DNA of 64,000 bases from Bradyrhizobium sp. SZCCT0148 (lineage in GTDB: Bacteria; Pseudomonadota; Alphaproteobacteria; Rhizobiales; Xanthobacteraceae): the NCBI RefSeq assembly GCF_018129985.1, contig NZ_JAFCKT010000001.1, forward strand, positions 62,001-126,000. Reading direction: 5' to 3'. Under the pieces are notes generated by a model that did no database searches, had not been told where the DNA came from, and was given only the letters and a program-made list of their open reading frames with translations. A program made the position numbers and the translations under genes. Below, piece after piece: positions 51,849 to 60,177 of this stretch; within the stretch, counting starts at the first letter, position 1; each line of letters opens with the position of its first letter.

Positions 51849-51966
51849 TTCCCCTCTCCCCTTGCGCGAGACGGGTGAGGGGTCTCTGTCCGCGAGCACA
51901 CCTGCGGTTGGAGACCCCTCATCCGGCGCTTCGCGCCACCTTCTCCCGCAAGGGGAGAGGGGAGAA
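51849..51966. repeat. Palindromic intergenic element, CCCCTCTCCC family
   Basis: Left arm CTTCCCCTCTCCCCTTGCGC, right arm CGCAAGGGGAGAGGGGAGAA, with GAGACCCC inner arms. It is related to 4183-4299, with a possible partial copy near 47905-47970. It lies 5 bp from the DUF423 stop. Confidence 0.65.
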
Positions 51967-51971
51967 GAGCG

Positions 51972-52337
51972 TCACTTCCTCGCCGCCGCCGCCGCCACAC
52001 TCACCGCCAGCCAGCCCGCAATCATCACCATTCCACCTGTCGGCGCCGCCATCGGAAACAGCGAGTGCCCGGCATATTGCCGCAAGGTGAGGTCGCCCGC
52101 GAACAGCGCGGCGCCGATCACGAAGCCGAACGCGCCGATCAGGCCAATTCCGCCGTGCAGAAGGCCGCGCGCGAGCAGCGACGTGACGCCAAGTATGGCA
52201 GTTGCGTGAAACAGCAGCATCGCGCTGGCGGAGGCCAGCCGGCTCGCATCTGCACCGTGAGCGGCGGCGGCGGCCAGCGCGACGCCGGCGGCGCCCATCA
52301 AGCCGGCAAGCCCGATCAGCAGGCGCTGTGCCATCAT
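51972..52337 (-). CDS. DUF423 family small membrane protein
   Basis: A 121-aa inner-membrane protein with about four helices. Family signatures are GLMGAAGVALAAAAAHG at the N-terminus, ASAMLLFHATAILG in the second helix, LFAGDLTLRQYAG and APTGGMVMIAGWLAV near the C-terminus. Function is unknown. The start codon overlaps the engB stop by one base (TAATG), so the gene is translationally coupled to engB. Confidence 0.88.
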   Translation of the reverse strand: MMAQRLLIGLAGLMGAAGVALAAAAAHGADASRLASASAMLLFHATAILGVTSLLARGLLHGGIGLIGAFGFVIGAALFAGDLTLRQYAGHSLFPMAAPTGGMVMIAGWLAVSVAAAAARK

Positions 52338-52990
52338 TACGAGGCCCGCTCTTCCAGCAGTTTCGCCATCGCTGCGCGCAGGCTCTCCATGCCGGTCGAG
52401 CTGCGCGACGAGGTCGCGAGCACGTTCGGGAACGCAGCCGGATGCTTGGCGAGCGCGGCCTCGGTCTCGGCGATGCGCGATTGCAGATCGGAGGCCTTTA
52501 CCTGGTCGGCCTTGGTCAGCACGACCTGGTAGCTGACTGCGGAGCGGTCGAGCGTCTTGAGCACCTCGAGGTCGACGTCCTTGAGCCCATGGCGCGCGTC
52601 GATCAGCACGTAGACGCGCGCGAGCGAGGCGCGCCCCAGCAGGAATTTGTGGATCAGCTCGGTCCAGGACGCGACCTGGCTCTTCGGCGCCTTCGCGTAG
52701 CCATAGCCGGGCATGTCGACGAGCCGCAAATCGGTCTTGCCGGGGACCTCGAAGAAGATCAGCTCCTGGGTGCGGCCCGGCGTATGCGAGGTGCGCGCCA
52801 GCGCATTGCGCCCCGTCAGCGCGTTGATCAGGCTCGACTTGCCGACATTGGAGCGCCCGGCAAAGGCGACCTCCAGCCCCGCCATCGGCGGCAGCGTCTC
52901 GATCGAAGGCGAGGCCCAGATGAACTGCCAGTCGCGCGCGAACAGCTTGCGCCCGGCCTCGATCAGCTTGTCGTCTGACTTGTCTGTCAT
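52337..52990 (-). CDS. engB: Ribosome biogenesis GTP-binding protein YihA/YsxC
   Basis: An essential-type GTPase for 50S subunit assembly. The 217-aa TRAFAC GTPase has G1 GRSNVGKSSLINAL, G2 TSHTPGRTQ, G3 DMPGYGYAK, G4 LTKADQV and G5 ATSSRS. The ATG at 52990 matches the family; the frame continues upstream into the palindromic element, which is not coding. It is followed by DUF423 with a one-base overlap. Confidence 0.96.
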   Translation of the reverse strand: MTDKSDDKLIEAGRKLFARDWQFIWASPSIETLPPMAGLEVAFAGRSNVGKSSLINALTGRNALARTSHTPGRTQELIFFEVPGKTDLRLVDMPGYGYAKAPKSQVASWTELIHKFLLGRASLARVYVLIDARHGLKDVDLEVLKTLDRSAVSYQVVLTKADQVKASDLQSRIAETEAALAKHPAAFPNVLATSSRSSTGMESLRAAMAKLLEERAS

Positions 52991-53008
52991 CTGAAAGTCT
53001 ATCCTCGC

Positions 53009-53094
53009 GTCATGGCCGGGCTTGTCCCGGCCATCCACGTCTTCACGGAGCTAGCTTTCAAAACGTGGATGCCCGGGACAAGCCCGGGCATGAC
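53009..53094. repeat. GTCAT...ATGAC palindromic element between yidC and engB
   Basis: Left arm GTCATGGCCGGGCTTGTCCC, right arm GGGACAAGCCCGGGCATGAC, with ACGT inner arms; a nearly perfect long palindrome. It lies 50 bp beyond the yidC stop, the most distant copy from a stop after 8729. Confidence 0.75.
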
Positions 53095-53144
53095 GACTTG
53101 GAAGCATCGTGCCCGCAATATGTGGGCGGGCACCTGCCTGATAG

Positions 53145-54995
53145 CTACGTCGCCTTCCGCGCGAACGTCGCCTTGAGATTGTCGAACAGCTCCACCTTCA
53201 CGCCGTTGCGACGCATGATGTAGCTCTGTTGGAGCACCGAGAGCGTGTTGTTCCAGGCCCAGTAGATCACGAGACCCGCCGGGAAGCCCGCCAGCATGAA
53301 GGTGAAGATCAGCGGCATCCAGTTGAAGATCAGCTGCTGCGTCGGATCCGGCGGCGTCGGGTTCAGCTTCATCTGGAACCACATCGTGATGCCCATGATG
53401 ATCGGCCAGATGCCGAGCGCGAGATAGTGGCCGAACACCGGGATCGTGGTCGGATCGAACGGGATCAGTCCGAACAGGTTGAAGAGGTTGGTCGGGTCCG
53501 GCGCGGAGAGGTCCTTGATCCAGCCGAAGAACGGCGCGTGCCGCATCTCGATGGTGACGAACAGCACCTTGTACAGCGAGAAGAACACCGGAATCTGGAT
53601 CACAACGGGAAGACAGCCGGCGACCGGATTGATCTTCTCCTTGCGGTAGATCTCCATCATCTCCTGCTGCTGCTTCACCTTGTCGTCGGGGTAGCGTTCC
53701 TTCAGCGCCGCGAGCTGCGGCTGGACCGACTTCATCTTCGCCATCGAGGCGTAGGACTTGTTCGCCAGCGGGAAGAACAGCAGCTTCACGATCACGGTCA
53801 CGAGCAGGATCGAGATGCCGAAATTGCCGAAGAAGCGGAAGAAGAAGTCGAGGCCGAGGAACATCGGCTTGGTGATGAAGTAGAACCAGCCCCAGTCGAT
53901 CAAGAGATCGAAATGGTTCAGCCCCAGCTCCTTGTTGTAGCCGCCGAGGCCGGCGAACGGAAACACGCCGACCACGCCGGCTTCCTTGGCGCCGGCGAAC
54001 AGCCGCGCGTTCGCGGTCGCAGTGCCGCCGATCGCGACGGTGACGGGGTCGAGCAGGTAGTCGGTCTGGTAGGTGTGAAGATTGCCGGAGGGGTTCGAGG
54101 AAAACCGCGCCTGAAGCTGCGCGTTGGTGTCGGGCAGCAGGGCCGAGGCCCAGTATTTGTCGGTGATGCCGAGCCAGCCATTGGTGACCTTGAAGTTCAC
54201 CTGCTTGGTCTCGTCGATCTTCTTGTAGGCATATTCCTGCAGCTTCTCGTCGCCGAGATAGCCGATCAGGCCTTCATGCAGGATGTAGTAGCCGGAGACC
54301 TGTGGCGCACCGTGTCGCGAGATCAGCGCGAACGGATAGAGCGTAACCGGCGCATTGCCGACATTGCTCACCTCGTCCTTGATGGTGAAGAGATAATGGT
54401 CGTCGACCGAAACGGTGCGGCGGAAGGTCAGGCCATCGCCGTTTTCCCATTTCAGGACCACCGGCGTCGTCGGCGTCAGGCTGCCGCTGCCGTCCTGCTG
54501 CCAGACGGTCTGGGCATCGGGCATCTTCGCGGTCACGCCCGTCGCGGCCACCCAGCCGAACTCGGCGTAATAGGGCTCCGCGGTCCCGGAGGGCGAATAG
54601 AGGATGATCGGCGGCGACTTCGGGTCGACCGTTTCGCGGAATTGCACCAGCGCGATGTCGTCGATGCGGCCGCCCTTCAGCGAGAGGCTGCCGACGATGC
54701 GCGGCGTGTCGATCTTCACGCGCGGGCTGGCGGCAATCGCGGTGTCGCGGGCGACGACCGGTTGGGCCTGCTGGTTCACGCCCGGGGTCGACGACGGCTG
54801 CGCGCCGCCGCCGGCCGGCGCGGCGCCCGGCGTTGCAGATGCGGTCGGCTGCGGCGTGCCCTTCTGGAGCTCAGCCTGCGTCTGCTGCAGGGCGCGCTGC
54901 TTCTCCATCGCCGGCACGTTGTAGAAATACTGCCAGGCGATCAGGACGAGGCCCGACAGAATGACGGCGAGGATGGTATTGCGATTGTCGGTCAT
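53145..54995 (-). CDS. yidC: Membrane protein insertase YidC
   Basis: Inserts and folds inner-membrane proteins with or without Sec. The 616-aa protein has an N-terminal membrane helix (TILAVILSGLVLIAWQYFY), a Pro/Ala/Gln-rich stretch, a large periplasmic domain (about 80-350) and the conserved C-terminal five-helix core (FFFRFFGNFGISILLVTVIV, NKSYASMAKMKSVQPQLAAL, PVFFSLYKVLF, MPLIFTFMLAGFPAGLVIYW). A GTG one codon upstream is possible; the ATG at 54995 is used. It follows rnpA by 16 bp in the order rpmH-rnpA-yidC-engB. Confidence 0.97.
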   Translation of the reverse strand: MTDNRNTILAVILSGLVLIAWQYFYNVPAMEKQRALQQTQAELQKGTPQPTASATPGAAPAGGGAQPSSTPGVNQQAQPVVARDTAIAASPRVKIDTPRIVGSLSLKGGRIDDIALVQFRETVDPKSPPIILYSPSGTAEPYYAEFGWVAATGVTAKMPDAQTVWQQDGSGSLTPTTPVVLKWENGDGLTFRRTVSVDDHYLFTIKDEVSNVGNAPVTLYPFALISRHGAPQVSGYYILHEGLIGYLGDEKLQEYAYKKIDETKQVNFKVTNGWLGITDKYWASALLPDTNAQLQARFSSNPSGNLHTYQTDYLLDPVTVAIGGTATANARLFAGAKEAGVVGVFPFAGLGGYNKELGLNHFDLLIDWGWFYFITKPMFLGLDFFFRFFGNFGISILLVTVIVKLLFFPLANKSYASMAKMKSVQPQLAALKERYPDDKVKQQQEMMEIYRKEKINPVAGCLPVVIQIPVFFSLYKVLFVTIEMRHAPFFGWIKDLSAPDPTNLFNLFGLIPFDPTTIPVFGHYLALGIWPIIMGITMWFQMKLNPTPPDPTQQLIFNWMPLIFTFMLAGFPAGLVIYWAWNNTLSVLQQSYIMRRNGVKVELFDNLKATFARKAT

Positions 54996-55011
54996 CACTG
55001 TTGTCTCGTCA

Positions 55012-55407
55012 TCAATCCGGTTTGCGGCTGGCAGCTGGGACGGGGCCGGGCCCTACGCGTTTCGGGCCGCGCCCCTTGTGCGTATGCCGCGCGGGCTTCG
55101 TGAACGCTATGCGCAGATCGTCGAGCATGGTGGCGAAGTCGCGCGAGAGCGCGTCCCTTCGGCCGACCAGGACATAATCATGATGGAGCTGCATCGACGC
55201 CGGATCGAGCCGCTTCACCAGTTCGCGAAGCCGGCGCCGGATGCGATTGCGCGCGGGGGCGTTGCCGTTCTTTTTGGTAACGGTGAAGCCGATCCGGATC
55301 GGACCGCCGTCGTCACGGAGCCGGCTTTGCAGGACGAACGCGGGACTGTTCACCCGCGCGCCATTGGCAACGGCGAGGAAATCCGCCCGCTGCCTCAGCC
55401 GATCCAT
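55012..55407 (-). CDS. rnpA: Ribonuclease P protein component
   Basis: The protein subunit that helps the RNase P RNA mature tRNA 5' ends. The 131-aa basic protein contains the signature GFTVTKKNGNAPARNRIRRRLREL (residues about 40-63; the RNR motif) and VLVGRRDALSRDFA. The C-terminal 20 residues are basic and Pro-rich. It is encoded 28 bp after rpmH and 16 bp before yidC, the usual arrangement. Confidence 0.96.
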   Translation of the reverse strand: MDRLRQRADFLAVANGARVNSPAFVLQSRLRDDGGPIRIGFTVTKKNGNAPARNRIRRRLRELVKRLDPASMQLHHDYVLVGRRDALSRDFATMLDDLRIAFTKPARHTHKGRGPKRVGPGPVPAASRKPD

Positions 55408-55435
55408 GATGAAATCCCGGAAAAGAGGGTCCGGC

Positions 55436-55570
55436 TCAGGCGCTCAGACGCTTGCGGCCGCGGGCGCGGCGGGCGGCCAGAACCTTGCGACCGCCGGCAG
55501 TGGCGAGACGAGCACGGAAACCGTGACGGCGCTTGCGCACCAGTTTGCTGGGTTGATAAGTCCGCTTCAC
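55436..55570 (-). CDS. rpmH: 50S ribosomal protein L34
   Basis: A 44-aa basic ribosomal protein. Translation from the GTG at 55570 gives [20 protein letters not shown], continuing through [18 protein letters not shown] and ending RKRLSA, the complete family sequence. A GTG start with GGAGAAAAA before it is unusual but clear, because no in-frame ATG exists. It is the first gene of rpmH-rnpA-yidC. Confidence 0.97.
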   Translation of the reverse strand: MKRTYQPSKLVRKRRHGFRARLATAGGRKVLAARRARGRKRLSA

Positions 55571-55936
55571 GGGTTTTTCTCCGCTGACCGGGCAATTTGC
55601 CTGTAGAATTGAAGGTAAAGCCCGGAAGATGCGGCCCCAAACGGGCCATTTTCGGCCCCAAGAGAGCCGCTCCCGGCGTCACACCGGGTCATCGCGGACA
55701 ATTTGGCCGGCTTATAAGCGAGCGCCTTGTTTTCGTCAACGCCGCACAAGCGCGCGATTCCGGTGAATATCGCTGTTTGTGCGGGGTTTTTAGCCCTTGA
55801 GGTGGCGACTGGCCATATCAACGCTTACATCCCACCTCGGCAGATTAGCGATCCGTAATTTGACCGGATCGGGGGCGGGCCGCATCTTGATACCCGCCGG
55901 ATCCTTCACCCGCCAGAGGCAGCGAGGGCGTATTTC
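55571..55936. other. Divergent intergenic region, 366 bp, with an unexplained hairpin
   Basis: Holds the rpmH promoter region on the minus strand and that of the histidine kinase on the plus strand. CCGCACAA (55742-55749) and TTGTGCGG (55777-55784) pair around 27 nt and are followed on the plus strand by GGTTTTTAG, a terminator-like arrangement with no gene before it. No RNA family is recognised. Confidence 0.35.
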
Positions 55937-57436
55937 GTGGCAGCGACAGACCCCCAGCCGATCCAGGATCAGGATCTGCAGGACCAGCCGGCGATGCGCT
56001 GTCGCGGGACGCGCGGGCTCGGGCTGTCTGGCAAGCTGCTGCTGCTCACCATTCCCCTGGTGATGATCGCAGCCAGCCTGCTTTATGTGCCGGCCATCGC
56101 CAACTTCTGGGTCAACCGGCTGAATGACCGTGTCGCCGCCGCCAACACCGCGGCACTGGTGCTCGATGCGGCGCCGCTCGGCATGGTTCCCGATTCGCTG
56201 TCGCGCCAGATCCTGAAGAGCATCAACGCCCGCGCGGTCGCCATCAAGATGGGCCAGCAGCGTCGGTTGCTCGCCAGCGACAATTTGCCGGCCGCCATCG
56301 AGCACGACATCGACCTGCGCGACATGACGGCGTGGGAGGCGATCACCGGCTCGTTCCGGATGATGCTGGAGACCGGCAACCAGGCCATCCGCATCGTCGG
56401 GCCCGGCGTCGGCAATGCCCAGTTCATGGAGATCGTCACCGACGAGCTGCCGCTGCGGCAGCAGATGTACCGGTTCTCCCGCAACGTCGTGGTGGTCGCG
56501 CTGATCATCGCGGCGCTGACCGCGGGCCTCGTCTATCTCGCGCTTCATTATCTCTTCGTGCGCCCGATGCGGCGGCTGACCGCGAGCCTGGTCGGCTTCC
56601 ACGAAAACCCCGAAAGCTCGGCGCGGATCATCGTGCCGAGCCAGCGCAGTGACGAAATCGGAGTCGCCGAGCGGGAATTATCGGACATGCAGCGCGATTT
56701 GATGTCGATGCTGCATCAGAAGAGCCGGCTCGCCGCCCTCGGCCTCGCCGTGTCCAAGATCAACCACGATCTGCGCAATTTGCTGGCCTCGGCCCAGCTG
56801 CTGTCGGATCAGCTGGCCAGCGTGCCCGACCCGCGGGTGCAGCGCTTTGCGCCGAAGCTCGTGCGTTCGCTCGAGCGTGCCATCGCCTTCTGCCAATCGA
56901 CGCTGTCCTACGGCCGCGCCCAGGAAGCCGCGCCGGACCGGCGCATGATCCTCATCGAGCCTGTGGTGCTGGAAGTGCGCGAGACGGCGGGCCTCGCCAA
57001 CGATGCCTCGATCGCCTGGGTCTCCGCGATCGATCGCGGGCTCGCGGTCGATGCCGATCCCGATCAGCTGTTTCGGGTGCTGCTCAACCTCGTCCGCAAC
57101 GCTGCCCAGGCGCTGGAAAGTCACGCTTCCGGGGAGGGCGGGGTCCAGCAGATCCGGATCACGGGAAAACGCGAGGGCGCGGTCGCAATTCTCGAGGTCT
57201 CCGACACCGGCCCCGGCGTCCCCCCGAAGACCCGGGCTCATCTGTTCGAGGCGTTCCAGACCTCCGGCCGCCCCGGCGGCAGCGGCCTTGGCCTCGCGAT
57301 TGCCGCCGAGCTGGTTCGCGCCCATGGCGGCGACATCCATCTCGTCGAAGGCACCATCGGCGCCACCTTCCGAATCGTCATCCCCGACCGCCCCGTGGAA
57401 CTGCTTTCCGTCCGCAACGAGCGGCAGAGGGCGTAG
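55937..57436 (+). CDS. Membrane sensor histidine kinase (orphan)
   Basis: A 499-aa kinase with two membrane helices (LLLLTIPLVMIAASLLYVPA and VVVVALIIAALTAGLVYLAL) enclosing a periplasmic sensor of about 130 residues. A HAMP-like region follows (VRPMRRLTASLVGFHENPE), then a histidine-acceptor H277 in KINHDLRNLLASA and a catalytic domain (N box LVRNAAQALE, G1 VSDTGPGVP, G2 GGSGLGLAIAAEL). The H box has Asn where most kinases have Pro. No response regulator is encoded nearby. It starts with GTG at 55937. The ligand is unknown. Confidence 0.92.
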   Translation: MAATDPQPIQDQDLQDQPAMRCRGTRGLGLSGKLLLLTIPLVMIAASLLYVPAIANFWVNRLNDRVAAANTAALVLDAAPLGMVPDSLSRQILKSINARAVAIKMGQQRRLLASDNLPAAIEHDIDLRDMTAWEAITGSFRMMLETGNQAIRIVGPGVGNAQFMEIVTDELPLRQQMYRFSRNVVVVALIIAALTAGLVYLALHYLFVRPMRRLTASLVGFHENPESSARIIVPSQRSDEIGVAERELSDMQRDLMSMLHQKSRLAALGLAVSKINHDLRNLLASAQLLSDQLASVPDPRVQRFAPKLVRSLERAIAFCQSTLSYGRAQEAAPDRRMILIEPVVLEVRETAGLANDASIAWVSAIDRGLAVDADPDQLFRVLLNLVRNAAQALESHASGEGGVQQIRITGKREGAVAILEVSDTGPGVPPKTRAHLFEAFQTSGRPGGSGLGLAIAAELVRAHGGDIHLVEGTIGATFRIVIPDRPVELLSVRNERQRA

Positions 57437-57473
57437 TCGGCCGGAGGCCGACATTAGCCCGCCCGCGGATTGC

Positions 57474-57513
57474 GTCATTCCGGGGCTGACCCGGCGGGCC
57501 ATTCCGGGATGAC
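57474..57513. repeat. Short GTCAT...ATGAC palindrome (single hairpin)
   Basis: GTCATTCCGGGGCTGACCCG and CGGGCCATTCCGGGATGAC form a compact hairpin, 37 bp after the histidine kinase stop. Confidence 0.65.
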
Positions 57514-57660
57514 ACCAAAACCGTCATCTCCTTGCAAAATCTCCCGGTCCCGGACCTTGCCAACCGGAGCAAGAGCGGTTAGTCAGAGCGCTCTTTCGCA
57601 CCCCTCCGGCGCTGTCCGGAGGCTGCCTGCGGGCTCAGGCCCGCACTGTTCGCGAAAAAC

Positions 57661-57737
57661 GCGCCCGTAGCTCAGCTGGATAGAGCATCAGACTACGAAT
57701 CTGAGGGTCGGACGTTCGAATCGTTCCGGGCGCGCCA
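57661..57737 (+). tRNA. tRNA-Arg (anticodon ACG)
   Basis: A 77-nt cloverleaf. The acceptor GCGCCCG pairs with CGGGCGC, the D arm contains AGCTCAGCTGGATAGAGC, the anticodon stem CAGAC/ATCTG holds the loop with ACG, the T loop is GTTCGAATC, and discriminator G is followed by an encoded CCA. ACG is read as ICG after deamination and decodes CGU/CGC/CGA arginine codons. Confidence 0.97.
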
Positions 57738-57821
57738 TTCTTCGATGAAAGGTCAGGACACAGCAGCATCCGGTCGCCAAGGCGGCTCGAGACCGGGTGG
57801 CCACGTCGTGTGGGGGACTGA

Positions 57822-58178
57822 ATGAGAATATCGCAGGCGTTCAAGTTCGAGGCGGCGCATCGGCTGCCCAATGTGCCCGAGACCCATCGATGCCGCCGGC
57901 TGCATGGTCATTCCTACCGGGTCGAGGTCCAACTGGACGGGCCGGTCGATCCGCACACCGGATTCGTCGCTGATTTCTTCGACATCGAAAAATGCTTTGC
58001 CGACATCCTGGCCGCGCTGGACCACCACTGCCTGAACGAGGTCAAAGGCCTCGAGAACCCGACTGCCGAGAATATCGCGATCTGGATCTGGGACCGGTTG
58101 AAGCCGGATCTTCCGCAGGTCTCGGCGGTCCGTGTCTATGAAACCGCGGATTGCTGGGCCGAATATAACGGGCAGTGA
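57822..58178 (+). CDS. queD: 6-carboxy-5,6,7,8-tetrahydropterin synthase
   Basis: Converts dihydroneopterin triphosphate to 6-carboxytetrahydropterin for queuosine synthesis. The 118-aa PTPS-family protein has zinc ligands His13 (FKFEAAHRLP), His28 and His30 (RRLHGHSYRVEV), catalytic Cys24 in HRCRRLHG and the acidic PTAENIAIWIWDRL segment. The catalytic triad parts DHHCLNEV and a late Glu (VYETADCWAEY) are present. It is downstream of tRNA-Arg but separately transcribed; no other queuosine genes are in the window. Confidence 0.94.
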   Translation: MRISQAFKFEAAHRLPNVPETHRCRRLHGHSYRVEVQLDGPVDPHTGFVADFFDIEKCFADILAALDHHCLNEVKGLENPTAENIAIWIWDRLKPDLPQVSAVRVYETADCWAEYNGQ

Positions 58179-58298
58179 CGATGCCCCGCCGCTGACAGGT
58201 CCCCGCCTTGCCAGGCTGGCCTCGCATCAGATGGCGAAATCGGAGCGCGCATGCGCGGGTCGTTCCGGGCGTACCAATTTTCGTAGTATGTCTCTCCC

Positions 58299-59201
58299 AT
58301 GCGCACCATCGATCGCCTGTTCTCCTGTCTCGCCCTGATCCTTGCCATCGCAACCGTCCCGGTGCCTCCCGCGCGCGCGGCCGAAGCCTGCCCGTTCATC
58401 AGCGCAAAGGAGCTTGCCGCGGCGATGCCGGCGCTCAAATGGTCGCTGATTTCAAATCAGGACGGCCGCGGCTGCATCTACCAGGGTGGGCGCGGCGACA
58501 CGATGATGCTGTCGGTGTTCCGCAATCCCGACAAGGACCGCGCCAGGGAATTGTACGCGACCTTCGTCAAGACGCTTGCCGAGCGCATGCCGCTCAAGCC
58601 GGTCGCGGGCATCGGTGACGAAGGCCAGGGCGGTACGACCGCAGCCGGCGCGGAGCGACAGGAAGCCGTGGTCGTCACCTTGTCGGGCGACTACATCCTG
58701 CAACTCACCGTCTATCCGACCGGCCGGCGCGCCGACGACGCGCTGCTCGGGCCGGTCACCGAAGCGGCGCGCGTGGCCATCGCCAATGTGGGCAAGAGCA
58801 GCGAGCGGTTTGGCGGTTGCGAGTGGCTCACGGCGGCCGATGCCGACGGCTTTCTCGATCCGAGCACGCTGACGGTGCAGCGCACCGGCGCCGGCAGCTG
58901 CATGATGTTCGATCGCGAGGCGAACACCATGACCGTCGCGGTGATCGCGACCTCGCGCGACACCGCCATCGGCATGATGAAGCGCGCAGGTCCTTGCCAG
59001 CACGTGGCGATCCCCGAGTTCGGCAAGGAAGCGTTTGGCGAGCATTCCTGCATCAAGGGCAACGGCAACGCCGTCCACATCCATGTCTGGAAGAACGGCA
59101 GGCAGGCCTCGATCCTGTTCGCGCCCGTCAAGCCGCATCCGGAGTCCGGCTCGGTCGAGCGGCTGAAGGCGGTCGCCGCGGGGGTGTATGGAAAATTGTA
59201 A
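58299..59201 (+). CDS. Secreted protein with two related repeats, function unknown
   Basis: A 300-aa exported protein with a signal peptide (LFSCLALILAIATVPVPPARA). Two similar halves follow, each starting with a Cys and having a DUF3558-like layout: CPFISAKELAAAMPALKWSL with GRGCIYQ, and CEWLTAADADGFLDPSTLTV with GAGSCMMFD. Each then has strand segments. The pattern suggests an internal duplication with one disulphide per half. No enzyme motif is visible. It lies between queD and the convergent IclR regulator gene. Confidence 0.75.
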   Translation: MRTIDRLFSCLALILAIATVPVPPARAAEACPFISAKELAAAMPALKWSLISNQDGRGCIYQGGRGDTMMLSVFRNPDKDRARELYATFVKTLAERMPLKPVAGIGDEGQGGTTAAGAERQEAVVVTLSGDYILQLTVYPTGRRADDALLGPVTEAARVAIANVGKSSERFGGCEWLTAADADGFLDPSTLTVQRTGAGSCMMFDREANTMTVAVIATSRDTAIGMMKRAGPCQHVAIPEFGKEAFGEHSCIKGNGNAVHIHVWKNGRQASILFAPVKPHPESGSVERLKAVAAGVYGKL

Positions 59202-59216
59202 CGCTGCCCATCGCCC

Positions 59217-59987
59217 TCAACCTCCTGCCAACACCTCCTTGCACTTCGCGGCGAAGGCGCTGAGATACGCGCCCATCTCGCTCGCCAGCGCCTCCGACCG
59301 CTCGACGTTCTGCAGGCTCATGTTGAGGGCGTAGACCGGAAGCCCGTCGAGCACGATCGGCGTGGCGACGGCGAGAACGGCGGGCTGCCAGGACACGGCA
59401 CAATAGCCGTTGCGTTGGACGGAGCTGATCGATCTCCTGACGTCTGCAAGCAGCGCCTTGTTGGCAGAGTTGCTGCGTCGTTCGAATTTTTTCAGCAACC
59501 GCTCGCGCTCGGTCTCCGCAATGCCAGCGAGGTAGGCGCGGCCGAGCGAGGTCAACTCCATCGGAACCTGCTGGCCGGCGACCACGTTGCGCAACGCCGC
59601 GCGCGGGCTGTAGCGGATCGATTCCAGATAGACCATCATGGTTCGATCCGCGGCAGCTAGTCCCACGTTAAGCCGGCGCCTGGCCGACTCGGCCCGCATC
59701 ATCGGTCCGATCGCGTTGAGCACGGGTGATCCCGTCCGCATCGCGTGGCCGATGCTGATGACGGACGCGGAAAGGCGGTAGCTCCGCTGGTTTCGGACTT
59801 CGTCGAGCATCCCGGAATTGACCAGCGTTCGCGTCAGACGGCTGACCGTCGATCGCGGCAATCCGGTGCGCTCCGCAATCTCGCCGTTGCCCAGCGTGTC
59901 GACGCCGGGCCGGAACGCCCGGAGGATCTCGATGCCCCGCTCGAGCGAGCGATTGCCATTGATTCCGCCCGCATAGATGCGCGCCAT
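59217..59987 (-). CDS. IclR family transcriptional regulator
   Basis: A 256-aa regulator with an N-terminal winged HTH (NRSLERGIEILRAFRPGVDTL ... GLPRSTVSRLTRTLVNSG) and a C-terminal IclR effector-binding domain (YLESIRYSPRAALRNVVAGQQVPME, LTSLGRAYLAG, GYCAVSWQPAVLAVATPIV). Such proteins bind a small aromatic or carboxylic effector. The start is ATG at 59987. It is divergent from the crotonase-acyl-CoA synthetase-TctC operon, with a perfect palindrome in the 190-bp gap. It is very likely the repressor or activator of that operon. Confidence 0.94.
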   Translation of the reverse strand: MARIYAGGINGNRSLERGIEILRAFRPGVDTLGNGEIAERTGLPRSTVSRLTRTLVNSGMLDEVRNQRSYRLSASVISIGHAMRTGSPVLNAIGPMMRAESARRRLNVGLAAADRTMMVYLESIRYSPRAALRNVVAGQQVPMELTSLGRAYLAGIAETERERLLKKFERRSNSANKALLADVRRSISSVQRNGYCAVSWQPAVLAVATPIVLDGLPVYALNMSLQNVERSEALASEMGAYLSAFAAKCKEVLAGG

Positions 59988-60002
59988 CCGACCCGCCCTC
60001 GC

Positions 60003-60021
60003 ATTTCCACTAAGTGGAAAT
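60003..60021. promoter_or_regulatory. IclR operator palindrome
   Basis: ATTTCCACTAAGTGGAAAT is a perfect 9-bp inverted repeat around a central A, 15 bp upstream of the IclR gene start and 156 bp upstream of the crotonase start. IclR proteins bind similar 13-20 bp palindromes, and autoregulation is likely. Confidence 0.7.
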
Positions 60022-60177
60022 ATGGGGATGTGTAGGGCAGCGCAAGCCGCTATCAGCGCAGGGAAGAAGAACGCCCGGCCGCGCTGGGGCTCAACGAGGA
60101 AACGGCACGGCCGAAATCGGCATTCGGCCTCCGCAAAGCGTCGGGCGATCGATCCGACGCCAGCCAGGGATGCTGCC

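Noticed and set aside
57635..57871. Minus-strand open frame over tRNA-Arg with the segment GTIRTSDPQIRS
   Set aside because: This is the well-known spurious translation of a tRNA gene; the cloverleaf is complete.
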